Source: Shewanella violacea DSS12 (GTDB lineage Bacteria > Pseudomonadota > Gammaproteobacteria > Enterobacterales > Shewanellaceae). Taken from it: a DNA stretch of 64,000 bases. Under the pieces are notes generated by a model. The model searched no databases. It saw nothing but the letters and a program-made list of their open reading frames with translations, and was not told the DNA's origin. The position numbers and the translations under genes are program-made. The stretch's first letter is position 1. Every line of letters starts with the position of its first letter. The stretch spans positions 1,178,001 to 1,242,000 of the forward strand of contig NC_014012.1 in assembly GCF_000091325.1 (NCBI RefSeq), written 5' to 3'. Shown piece after piece: positions 1 to 7,890 of this stretch.

Positions 1-136
1 CACCAAGGCCAGTTCTGCAAATTTAATCAGCTGTAGAAGAGTTGAAATTTCAAGTCTTGCAACATTTGGTAAGAAAAATATGGGTCAATTGACTGTGGTC
101 GCTGGCGTTGAACAGGAAGTATTAACCGGGAGTTAG
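1..136 (+). CDS. C-terminal end of a type IV pilus minor pilin, probably PilX (partial)
   Basis: An open frame runs from the window edge (codons starting at base 2) to a TAG at 134-136, three bases before the pilY1 ATG. The last 44 residues read TKASSANLISCRRVEISS and onward to the end LTGS. Only the tail is visible, so the family cannot be proven from it. PilX-type minor pilins are normally encoded directly upstream of pilY1 in gammaproteobacteria, and the tight spacing says the two are co-transcribed. The beginning of the gene lies outside the window. Confidence 0.6.
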   Translation, partial: TKASSANLISCRRVEISSLATFGKKNMGQLTVVAGVEQEVLTGS

Positions 137-138
137 TT

Positions 139-3100
139 ATGTGGATCAAACGTTTTCTATGTGCCGTTCTCATGGGGTTAGGCATGATATCGGGAGTGAC
201 TCATGGAGATGATACTGAACTCTATGTATTTGAGTCTTCGGCACGCTCAGGGGCGAGACCACAGGTTCTGATTATCTTCGATAACTCGGGCAGCATGGGG
301 ACCATGATCGAGGATGCTGAAGCATTTTACGACTCTAGCATTATCTATCCAGCAGTTGGCAGTGATAACTCGCTTCAGGAGCGAATGGTCTATTTTACCA
401 AAGGTGGCGTGGATAACTCGGCTATGCCAGTACCCGACAGCCCCTCTGAAAGTAGGCGTTTTCTGGACGAAATCAATGGTTGTGAAACATCTTGGGATTA
501 CCTGAATACATACGGGGTATTTACTGGTTTTTTCAGGGAGTATTCCTTTGCAGGTCAAAATGGGACCTGGCAGGAGGTACCGGATAATAATGGCGCTAAT
601 ATCAATATTATAGATTGTTTCGATGATATTGAAGGGGGAAAATGGAAGAATGCCCCTGGTCAGCCAAACGGCTTCCCAGTTGACAGTGCCGGTAACAAGA
701 AAAATCCTGTTCGGTACACTGAAGTGGATAATGGCTCATCAAGCTCTGACTTTGATGCGGCAATTGAGAAAGCACAACTTACGGCATTTGGTACTGGGCA
801 AACCATTACTCTCTATACAGATAATTATCTTCGTTGGTTTCATGGTGATAAAGACTTAGTGCCTAAATCTAGGCTAGAAGTGGCGAAAGAGGTCATAAAA
901 AACACCATAGTAACAACGCCTAGTGTCGATTTCGGATTGGCTATTTTCAATTTAAATTATCGTTATGAAGGAGACAGAGATGGTGGGCGAATTGTGTCTG
1001 GCATCAAAAACATGACAGAGGCTAATAAGGTGAGCCTGTTAGAGACCATAGAAAATTTGCCCGCATCGACCAACACGCCTCTGTGTGAAACCTTGTATGA
1101 AGCTTATCGTTATTTTTCCGGTAAAGGTGTTTATTATGGCAATGATGACAGTAACTATAGTAATTGGTATCGAGCTAATAGACCCCCTAGAGACACGAGT
1201 ATAGAAGATAATGGTAAATATATTTCCCCGTTTAAAGAGTGTCAAAATCGTGCCTACGTTGTCTATATTACCGATGGTGTACCTACGGTGGATCAATCTG
1301 CCAATAGCAAGGTAAAGGCGTTACCTGGAGTGAGTAGCAGCGATAAATTTGTTAACTCTAGTCCAAATTTCACCAGCTACTTGCCTGCGTTAGCCGGCTG
1401 GATGAACACTAACGATGTGAATACTAATGCGGCTTTTCCTGAAGAACAAAACGTTACTACCTTTACCATAGGCTTCAGTGATGGTGCCGATGATGCGGCT
1501 CCATTGTTGACTAGGACCGCTGAATTGGGTGGTGGAGAGTATTATTCGGCAAAAAGTGCGACACAGCTACAAGCTGCGCTATCACAAGTTTTCTCACAAA
1601 TTCTCGAGGTCAATGCGAGCTTTACGTCTCCCTCTATTGCCAGTAATAACTTCGATAGAACCCAAACCTTCGATTCTGTTTACTATGCTATGTTTCTACC
1701 GAATAAAGGGCCGCGTTGGATGGGGAATCTAAAGAAGTTTAGAGTGACTGGCAGCGGTGATATCGTAGATAAGAATGGTACTCTGGCGATAGGAACAGAT
1801 GGTAACCTTAAATCATCAGCCTGTTCATATTGGACGTCAAACTCAGTCTGCTCGTCGAGCAGTGATGGTGGGGACGGTAATGATGTTAGAACTGGCGGAT
1901 TAGCGCATGTTTTGAGAACTGGGGGAAATAGAACATTATACGGTAATTTTGCAAGTGGAGGCGGGCTCCAAGCCTTTACTAAGAATAATGCTTCCAGCCT
2001 GGCAGGTGGGGATGTTGCATTAGCTAGCTATATGAAAACAGATATCGATCAATTGGCTAACCTTTTTGATTGGGCAAAGGGTGTCGATGTCGATGATGAT
2101 AATGGCAATAATAGTGTGGTGGATAAGCGGGAGGATATTATTGGTGACCCGCTGCATTCTAAGCCCTTGGCAATTAATTTTGGCACTTCATCGGTTCCAG
2201 ATATCAGGGTCATCATGGGAACAAATCATGGTTTCCTGCATATGTTTAAAGATACCGGAGCCAGTGTCACTGAATCTTGGGCATTTATGCCCTATGAATT
2301 GTTGCCTAACATCACAGTACTCAGAGCCAATGTGCCAACGGGGGTCCACTCTATTTATGGCATGGATAGTCCGCCAGTTTCATATGTAAAAACAGGACCA
2401 TCAGGAATAGAGAAAGCTTGGATTTTTGCGGGGATGAGACGTGGTGGCAAATCATATTATGCTCTCGATATCACTAATCCAGATTCTCCCAGCTTTATGT
2501 GGAAAATCGATTCCGATAGTGAAGGAATGAGTGAGCTAGGTCAGACTTGGTCTGAGCCTGTTGTAACACTTATTCCTGGCTGGCCTGTGGGTAATACAGA
2601 TCCTGACTTAGCATCTCCAGTACTTATTTTTGGCGCCGGATACTCTCCATCGACAAAGGATGCCGCCGCTGTCGGAATCGATGATACTGAGGCTAGGGGA
2701 GTGTTTATTGTCGATGCTAAGACTGGTGTATTAGTTCATTCTTTTGGACCCGCATCAGGCAGCAGTGTGACCCAGATGCCAGGAATAACTGATAGTATTC
2801 CTAACTCTGTGGCTGTATTAGATGCCAATGGTGATAGGTTGACCGATAGAATCTATGCAACTGATACCGGTGGCAATGTGTGGCGTATGGATCTCCCAAG
2901 TGCTAAGCCTAAAGATGCAACGAATCCTTGGACTGTATTTAAATTTGCAGATTTAGGCGGCGGAACATTAGCCTCTGATAGACGTTTCTTTGCTGAACCC
3001 GCAGTGGCACAAACGGTATTTACTAACCTATCTGAAGTCGATGTCACAGTCGGTGGTACTACGACTAAGACCAAAACATATCAGAACGTTGCTTATGATG

Positions 3101-3726
3101 CAGTCGTTGTTGGTACAGGCCATAGACCTCATCCATCGGATAAGAGCCGATCCGACATGTTTTTTATGCTTCAAGACCGTAATGTTATATCACGTTCATT
3201 CAATGGGGAGCCGGGTAATGAAGCTCCAGCTCCTTTGACATTATCAAATCTTTATAATATCACCACGGCGGCTCCAGCTTCTGATGATGAGAATATTGAT
3301 TTTGGTCTCAAGCGTGGCTGGTATTACGGATTTGGCGGAGTCGGAGAGAAGAGTCTGGCTGGCGCATCTATTATTGAGGGACGAGTATTCTTTACTTCAT
3401 ACGTGCCGGGAGATACATCATCGAGTAATCAATGTTTGATTGCCGGAGTGGGCCGCCTATATGGTTTCAATTTGCATAAGGGGACGCGTTCCTATACCCA
3501 CGAATATCTTGAGATGGGTGAGAGAGTTCCTGATACTCCTCAACTGGTGATCCCACCTAATGGGAATGGTGAATCCTATATGTACCTTATCGGTATAGGT
3601 GCTGCAGGGGAAGATATGGAAAAAGCAGGTGGCGGTGGAGATGGTGATGGCTGTCCTCCTGGTGATGAAAGATGCGTCGGTGGTGGTTTAGGTGTCAATA
3701 GAATCTATTACCATATAAATGAATAA
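139..3726 (+). CDS. pilY1: Type IV pilus tip/biogenesis adhesin PilY1
   Basis: A 1195-residue protein that fits the PilY1 family, which primes pilus assembly with the minor pilins and can act as a calcium-dependent tip adhesin. Residues 1-23 look like a signal peptide. A von Willebrand A-like domain starts near residue 43, with a DxSxS metal-site motif at D48, S50 and S52 (FDNSGSMG). The C-terminal half is the PilY1 beta-propeller. It carries aspartate/asparagine-rich calcium-loop-like sequences at about 649-660 and at 895-903 (DANGDRLTD), the latter matching the known PilY1 calcium loop type. The extreme C terminus is glycine/aspartate rich. The gene lies between a probable pilX and pilE in one operon. 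Function is inferred from family knowledge; the motifs are seen directly. Confidence 0.93.
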   Translation: MWIKRFLCAVLMGLGMISGVTHGDDTELYVFESSARSGARPQVLIIFDNSGSMGTMIEDAEAFYDSSIIYPAVGSDNSLQERMVYFTKGGVDNSAMPVPDSPSESRRFLDEINGCETSWDYLNTYGVFTGFFREYSFAGQNGTWQEVPDNNGANINIIDCFDDIEGGKWKNAPGQPNGFPVDSAGNKKNPVRYTEVDNGSSSSDFDAAIEKAQLTAFGTGQTITLYTDNYLRWFHGDKDLVPKSRLEVAKEVIKNTIVTTPSVDFGLAIFNLNYRYEGDRDGGRIVSGIKNMTEANKVSLLETIENLPASTNTPLCETLYEAYRYFSGKGVYYGNDDSNYSNWYRANRPPRDTSIEDNGKYISPFKECQNRAYVVYITDGVPTVDQSANSKVKALPGVSSSDKFVNSSPNFTSYLPALAGWMNTNDVNTNAAFPEEQNVTTFTIGFSDGADDAAPLLTRTAELGGGEYYSAKSATQLQAALSQVFSQILEVNASFTSPSIASNNFDRTQTFDSVYYAMFLPNKGPRWMGNLKKFRVTGSGDIVDKNGTLAIGTDGNLKSSACSYWTSNSVCSSSSDGGDGNDVRTGGLAHVLRTGGNRTLYGNFASGGGLQAFTKNNASSLAGGDVALASYMKTDIDQLANLFDWAKGVDVDDDNGNNSVVDKREDIIGDPLHSKPLAINFGTSSVPDIRVIMGTNHGFLHMFKDTGASVTESWAFMPYELLPNITVLRANVPTGVHSIYGMDSPPVSYVKTGPSGIEKAWIFAGMRRGGKSYYALDITNPDSPSFMWKIDSDSEGMSELGQTWSEPVVTLIPGWPVGNTDPDLASPVLIFGAGYSPSTKDAAAVGIDDTEARGVFIVDAKTGVLVHSFGPASGSSVTQMPGITDSIPNSVAVLDANGDRLTDRIYATDTGGNVWRMDLPSAKPKDATNPWTVFKFADLGGGTLASDRRFFAEPAVAQTVFTNLSEVDVTVGGTTTKTKTYQNVAYDAVVVGTGHRPHPSDKSRSDMFFMLQDRNVISRSFNGEPGNEAPAPLTLSNLYNITTAAPASDDENIDFGLKRGWYYGFGGVGEKSLAGASIIEGRVFFTSYVPGDTSSSNQCLIAGVGRLYGFNLHKGTRSYTHEYLEMGERVPDTPQLVIPPNGNGESYMYLIGIGAAGEDMEKAGGGGDGDGCPPGDERCVGGGLGVNRIYYHINE

Positions 3727-3735
3727 GAGCTACGA

Positions 3736-4143
3736 ATGATGAGAGTAAATTTGATGAAAATAGTGAAAGGTTTTAGTTTAATTGAGCTGATGATTGTCGT
3801 GGCCATTATGGGGATCTTAGCCGCTGTGGTTTATCCCTCGTACACAGATTATGTTGCCAAAGGTGCCCGTGCCGATGGTTTAGCATCTCTGCTGCGAGTA
3901 GCTAACTTGCAGGAGCAGTTTTACTTGGACAACAGGCAGTATACTAGCGATATGACTTTGCTAGGACTAGGTGCAGATCCTTTCGTTACCAGTAATGGCC
4001 TCTATAGTGTGGACTCGACCGGAGCCACTGGTTTCATTGCTGTGGCAACGGCTCTGGGAGTACAAGCATCGAGAGATAGTGCTTGTATAACAATGCAAGT
4101 AAATGACATTGGAGAGAAAACTCCTGCGGAGTGTTGGAAATGA
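3736..4143 (+). CDS. pilE: Type IVa minor pilin PilE
   Basis: A short prepilin of up to 135 residues. The class III signal is clear: a short basic leader followed by G^FSLIELMIVV, which is the PilD cleavage and N-methylation site, then a hydrophobic alpha-1 helix (IMGILAAVVYPSY). Two cysteines near the C terminus (ACITM and ECWK) can form the pilin D-loop disulfide. The start given is the first ATG; an in-frame ATG at 3754 would leave a 6-residue leader (MKIVKG), more typical of type IVa pilins, so the true start may be there. It lies 9 bases after pilY1 and overlaps the next gene by an ATGA junction, so it is part of the minor pilin operon. Confidence 0.92.
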   Translation: MMRVNLMKIVKGFSLIELMIVVAIMGILAAVVYPSYTDYVAKGARADGLASLLRVANLQEQFYLDNRQYTSDMTLLGLGADPFVTSNGLYSVDSTGATGFIAVATALGVQASRDSACITMQVNDIGEKTPAECWK

Positions 4144-4460
4144 ACTACAAGAATCAGTATGTTTTCCTAGCTGTGATGAGTATGGCTATCTCTGGGATAG
4201 CCATTGGTGACAACACAAAAAATTCAATAAAAAAAGATTATAAATGTTACTTAGATACGACTTCTGGGCATCAAATAGCCTTCTATGAGTGGCAAGAAAA
4301 GCGGGTTAAGCTGAATATGGCAAAATTGCCATCAAAGAAAACCCCTTCAAAAGGAGACGGTAAGCGGGCTTATATAAAAGAAGTTGATGAGTGTGTTGAA
4401 CTAGATGCTATGTTTACCTTAGGTGGGGCACAACAACTGGATCAGGAAACCCTTAGGTAA
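4140..4460 (+). CDS. tapY2: TapY2-like small exported protein of the type IVa pilus operon
   Basis: About 106 residues, starting at an ATG that overlaps the pilE stop (ATGA); a GTG at 4131 is a possible but less likely start. The first 26 residues are hydrophobic and end in an alanine/glycine-rich stretch resembling a signal peptide. The mature part is lysine rich with two cysteines (YKCYLD and DECVELD). Its position after pilE and its size match the TapY2 family annotated in pilus clusters of Shewanella and Aeromonas. The exact role of that family is not established. The name rests mainly on position and size, so it is a moderate call. Confidence 0.6.
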   Translation: MNYKNQYVFLAVMSMAISGIAIGDNTKNSIKKDYKCYLDTTSGHQIAFYEWQEKRVKLNMAKLPSKKTPSKGDGKRAYIKEVDECVELDAMFTLGGAQQLDQETLR

Positions 4461-4561
4461 CGATTTTAAATATATAAACGGTTTGAAAGCGATTTGAAGG
4501 TTAAGGTGTAAAATATTATTTAGTCGTTTAAAACGTGTTAAATATTCATTATTCGAATAGC

Positions 4562-5068
4562 TTAATTACAGTTAAGGTTTGCCGCTGTGCTAAACCTTGC
4601 GGTTCCCGAAGCCTTTATCTGTAATCCCATCGACTCTGGACTGCTTTTGCTCCCAGGGCAGTAGATAAACAAGCCAGCACTGGTTAGTCCGTCGGTAGTG
4701 AAGCTTATTGCGTTGGGAGCAAATGAAACGAAATCGCTAGAATTAAAAGCACCGACTACGGTCAGCACTTCATCGTTACCATCAATTTGATTCGGGGTAC
4801 CATTATCAAGGAATATCTTGAATCCTTTGCTCCAGTCTGCGTTACAGATTCCTGATACGATTGGGCACATGGTGACTCTAGAGCCGTAGCTAACTGCGTG
4901 GCTGCGTGCGAACTGCAAAGATTGATTAATCTTACGTATCTGGCTATCAGTTCGATAACCTTCATACATGGACTTCAAGGAGGGAGCACCAACACCGACT
5001 AAGACCATAGCTACCACGAGTGTCACCATAAGTTCAATTAATGTAAATCCATCTTGTCTCGGTTGCAT
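4562..5068 (-). CDS. GspH/FimT family pseudopilin (first copy)
   Basis: A pseudopilin of 168 residues. A prepilin site G^FTLIELMVTL follows a short leader (MQPRQDG), then a hydrophobic helix. The downstream body has the GspH/FimT pattern (RSHAVSYGSRVTMCP, then W-S-K-G-F and FLDNGTPN). The start chosen is the ATG at 5068, because a GAGGGG ribosome site lies about 9 bases upstream; a TTG at 5086 would swallow that site. Cysteines in the C-terminal third may form a disulfide. It is convergent with the pilE operon and is followed upstream by a second paralogue, so the two probably form a minor pilus pair. The specific role (initiation or tip complex) is inferred. Confidence 0.85.
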   Translation of the reverse strand: MQPRQDGFTLIELMVTLVVAMVLVGVGAPSLKSMYEGYRTDSQIRKINQSLQFARSHAVSYGSRVTMCPIVSGICNADWSKGFKIFLDNGTPNQIDGNDEVLTVVGAFNSSDFVSFAPNAISFTTDGLTSAGLFIYCPGSKSSPESMGLQIKASGTARFSTAANLNCN

Positions 5069-5232
5069 GACATTTTCCCCTCTCAATTACTGCACTAAGT
5101 ATAAGCGAGAACAGGTTTGTTTACAGCAGAATAAAATAACTATTTGAAGCCAATATATTGGCTGTAAAGGATATTTTGACTATTTGGACTATTTTTAATA
5201 CTAGCAAATCTAGCTGTATTTCAGTGTCGTTA

Positions 5233-5742
5233 TTAACTGCATTCTATTGTATCCGCTTTTGAGAAGCGGATACGTCCTGATTGGTTAATTATCACAGCTT
5301 TTGAATATTCGCTTAAAATCGAGGATGGGCAATACTTTAAGGTACCGTTGGTCCCAGAAGCTAAACCATCGGCCTGAAACCTGATAGCGGTGCGGTTATA
5401 GGTGACAAAGTCACCATGGTAGAAGCTTGCAGTTTTGAACAGGATTTCATCTTGGTTATCTATGATATTACTAGCTCCTGAGTCAATAAAAACAGTAATG
5501 CCAATGCTCCAGTCATGGCTACACTTATTTTTTATTACAGGGCAAACTGTAACGCGAACACCGTAATTGATAGCTGTATTACGTGCCAGTTGCAGTGTCT
5601 GTTGTATTACTCTAATGGATGAATCAGCCCGGTAGTGTTCATAGAGGGAGTGAAAATTAGGAACGACAATACTTACCAAGCTTGTAGATATGACTAAGGT
5701 GGTCATGAGTTCGATAAGAGTAAAACCATTATTTTTATTCAT
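5233..5742 (-). CDS. GspH/FimT family pseudopilin (second copy)
   Basis: A paralogue of the neighbouring pseudopilin with the same layout: leader MNKNNG^FTLIELMTTL, a hydrophobic helix, then a body with RNTAINYGVRVTVCP and W-S-I-G-ITVFIDSG, aligning with the first copy along its whole length. The start is placed at the ATG at 5742, preceded by AAGGA about 8 bases away; the frame stays open to an ATG at 5778 that would give an overlong leader. A tandem duplication with substantial divergence is the simplest history. The genes are 165 bases apart and same-strand, so a shared transcript is likely. GspH and FimT are hard to separate by eye; the pilus context favours FimT. Confidence 0.83.
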   Translation of the reverse strand: MNKNNGFTLIELMTTLVISTSLVSIVVPNFHSLYEHYRADSSIRVIQQTLQLARNTAINYGVRVTVCPVIKNKCSHDWSIGITVFIDSGASNIIDNQDEILFKTASFYHGDFVTYNRTAIRFQADGLASGTNGTLKYCPSSILSEYSKAVIINQSGRIRFSKADTIECS

Positions 5743-5948
5743 ATTCAGTCCTTTGAATATAAGTAACAGAGACAGCATTTAAATTGACCTGTGTTGCGTC
5801 CTGCAATCACATTAGAGATTTAGCCAATCAAATAAGTATAGTTATGTTAGAAGAAAGAGTAATGCAATTGCATTGTTTAGTGACAAGGAAATTGCTTCCA
5901 TGGCAATGATTGGTATATTAACTTTAGTGAGTCCCAAGCTCGTGATAA

Positions 5949-6338
<390 letters not shown>

Positions 6339-6370
6339 AGCTTCTTGTATAAGCAGAATTGATATTTATA

Positions 6371-6403
6371 AAAACGGCGTTGAAGATCTTCAACGCCGTT
6401 TTT
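6371..6403 (+). terminator. Rho-independent terminator of glnB
   Basis: A near-perfect palindrome: AAAACGGCGTTGAAG followed by CTTCAACGCCGTTTTT, with a T run on the plus strand. The A tract on the other side could also stop nagR transcription from the right, so it may be bidirectional. Confidence 0.88.
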
Positions 6404-6446
6404 GATCTTAAATTTTGATTATTGTTTTAATTGATGATTTTCATAT

Positions 6447-7460
6447 CTAGGTCGCTTTTGAAGATGAGTCTCTGATCACAGGTTCAGGAATGAATATCTT
6501 AGATTGTGCAGATTTCTGCGACCGCCTATTCGCAATCAAGAGTTCAGTAGCCATTTGGGCTATCTTCTGATTAGGTTGATGTACAGTCGTTAGTTTGGGC
6601 CAAGTCTGTCTAGAAAATGGACTATCTTCGAAGCCTACGATAGAAATATCATTGGGAATATCCAAGCCTTCGAGTCGTGCTGCAAACAAGGCACCAGCGG
6701 CTATTTCATCGTTACAGGCTACAATAGCTGTAGGTTTGTTCACCCTGTTGAGCAGAGTCTTTGCCCCCGCTACACCTGACTCGAAAGAATACTCGCCTTC
6801 AATAATATTTTGTTGATCTAGCGCTAGGTTATTATTCAGTAGCGCTTGAGTATAACCAGATAAACGTGCCTTGGTGGATTCATGGTGCTGATCACCACTC
6901 AAGAAACCTATGTTCTTATGGCCTAAGTCAATCAAGTGCTGTGTGATTGATACGGCTCCATGCTTATCATCCACAAGTACGGCTAAACCTGAGTCGCTAT
7001 CGATTTTCTCTCCGGCAATGATTCGCACATAATTAGCGTCAATCTTGTCCAAAGCCTGGAGGATTTTTGGGTCTTCCGATAGTGGGGGAGTCAGGACTAA
7101 GCCTGCTAGTCTCGCATGCTTCACCATAGTGGTTAATTCTTGGCAAATGTTATCAGATTTCGCATTGCAGGGATGAATTAGCAGCTCATATCCAAGTTCT
7201 TTGCATGAGGATAAGATGCCGTTTTGCATATCAATAACATAATAGGCATTGGGATTGTCATAGATAAAGCCTATGACATAAGACTTAGTGCCAGCCAAAT
7301 TTCTCGCCGCTAAATTAGGTAGATAATCCAACTCAGCAATGGATTTATTGACTTTATCTATGGTGGCTTGTTTTACAGAAGGCTCGTTATTGGTGACTCG
7401 AGAAACTGTTTTAATCGAAACGCCAGCATGTTTTGCTACATCATTTATTGTGACTTTCAT
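6447..7460 (-). CDS. nagR: LacI-family regulator of N-acetylglucosamine utilisation
   Basis: A 337-residue LacI/GalR-type repressor. The N terminus is a classic helix-turn-helix (INDVAKHAGVSIKTVSRV at about residues 4-21) with the hinge helix ending at LPNLAARNLAGTKS. The periplasmic-binding-like sensor domain follows. The ATG at 7460 is chosen; a GTG at 7472 would add four residues. It is divergent from the TonB receptor gene and sits at the head of a hex-nagK-nagA-nagX locus, the setting of NagR in Shewanella. The likely effector is GlcNAc-6-phosphate (family knowledge, not shown by the sequence). Four palindromic sites of LacI-operator type across the locus are its probable targets. Confidence 0.85.
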   Translation of the reverse strand: MKVTINDVAKHAGVSIKTVSRVTNNEPSVKQATIDKVNKSIAELDYLPNLAARNLAGTKSYVIGFIYDNPNAYYVIDMQNGILSSCKELGYELLIHPCNAKSDNICQELTTMVKHARLAGLVLTPPLSEDPKILQALDKIDANYVRIIAGEKIDSDSGLAVLVDDKHGAVSITQHLIDLGHKNIGFLSGDQHHESTKARLSGYTQALLNNNLALDQQNIIEGEYSFESGVAGAKTLLNRVNKPTAIVACNDEIAAGALFAARLEGLDIPNDISIVGFEDSPFSRQTWPKLTTVHQPNQKIAQMATELLIANRRSQKSAQSKIFIPEPVIRDSSSKAT

Positions 7461-7472
7461 ACAACTAAACAC

Positions 7473-7890
7473 TCTTTTATCAGTGTGTTACAGGTAAGTT
7501 CTGATGCTTGTAAAGATGAGTGTACATCTTTTAAATTCAGGTTTACAAAGAACTTTATTTCATTTATTAGCGCCTATAGTGCGAACTTTTACTTTAATTA
7601 GCAATCTTCAAATGTAATTTCCTTCCGATAAAAATATTTTTTTATCACTAATAACAGCAAGTTTTTCCTCCCAAGGTCGCACGCAACAAAGGTTTAACAT
7701 CTTGAGCTGTTGTTAAGGCTTGTAATAAAAATGTTCAAATAGACTTGTTTTTCTCTGGTTTGGTTATTTTGTTGTGGCGCCGATGTGAATTATTGTGTAA
7801 TGTTTGTACTAGACATGACAGCGTTGTCATTCCTAAGGGGATGGTTATGGATACTAAAAAAATATAATAAAGTTATGGAAGGGAAACGAG
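7473..7890. promoter_or_regulatory. Divergent nagR / TonB-receptor control region
   Basis: AT-rich intergenic stretch with no convincing ORF. It holds a NagR-type operator at 7815-7830, about 60 bases before the receptor gene. A TGTAAT hexamer at 7796-7801 could be a -10 with a weak TTGTGG -35 at 7772, which would put the operator right after the transcription start. No second operator is seen near nagR. Confidence 0.5.
7815..7830. promoter_or_regulatory. NagR operator 1 (before the TonB-dependent receptor)
   Basis: ATGACAGCGTTGTCAT, an inverted repeat with one central mismatch, of the form usual for LacI-family operators. The same core occurs at 13902, 14152 and 17395 in this locus. Confidence 0.8.
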
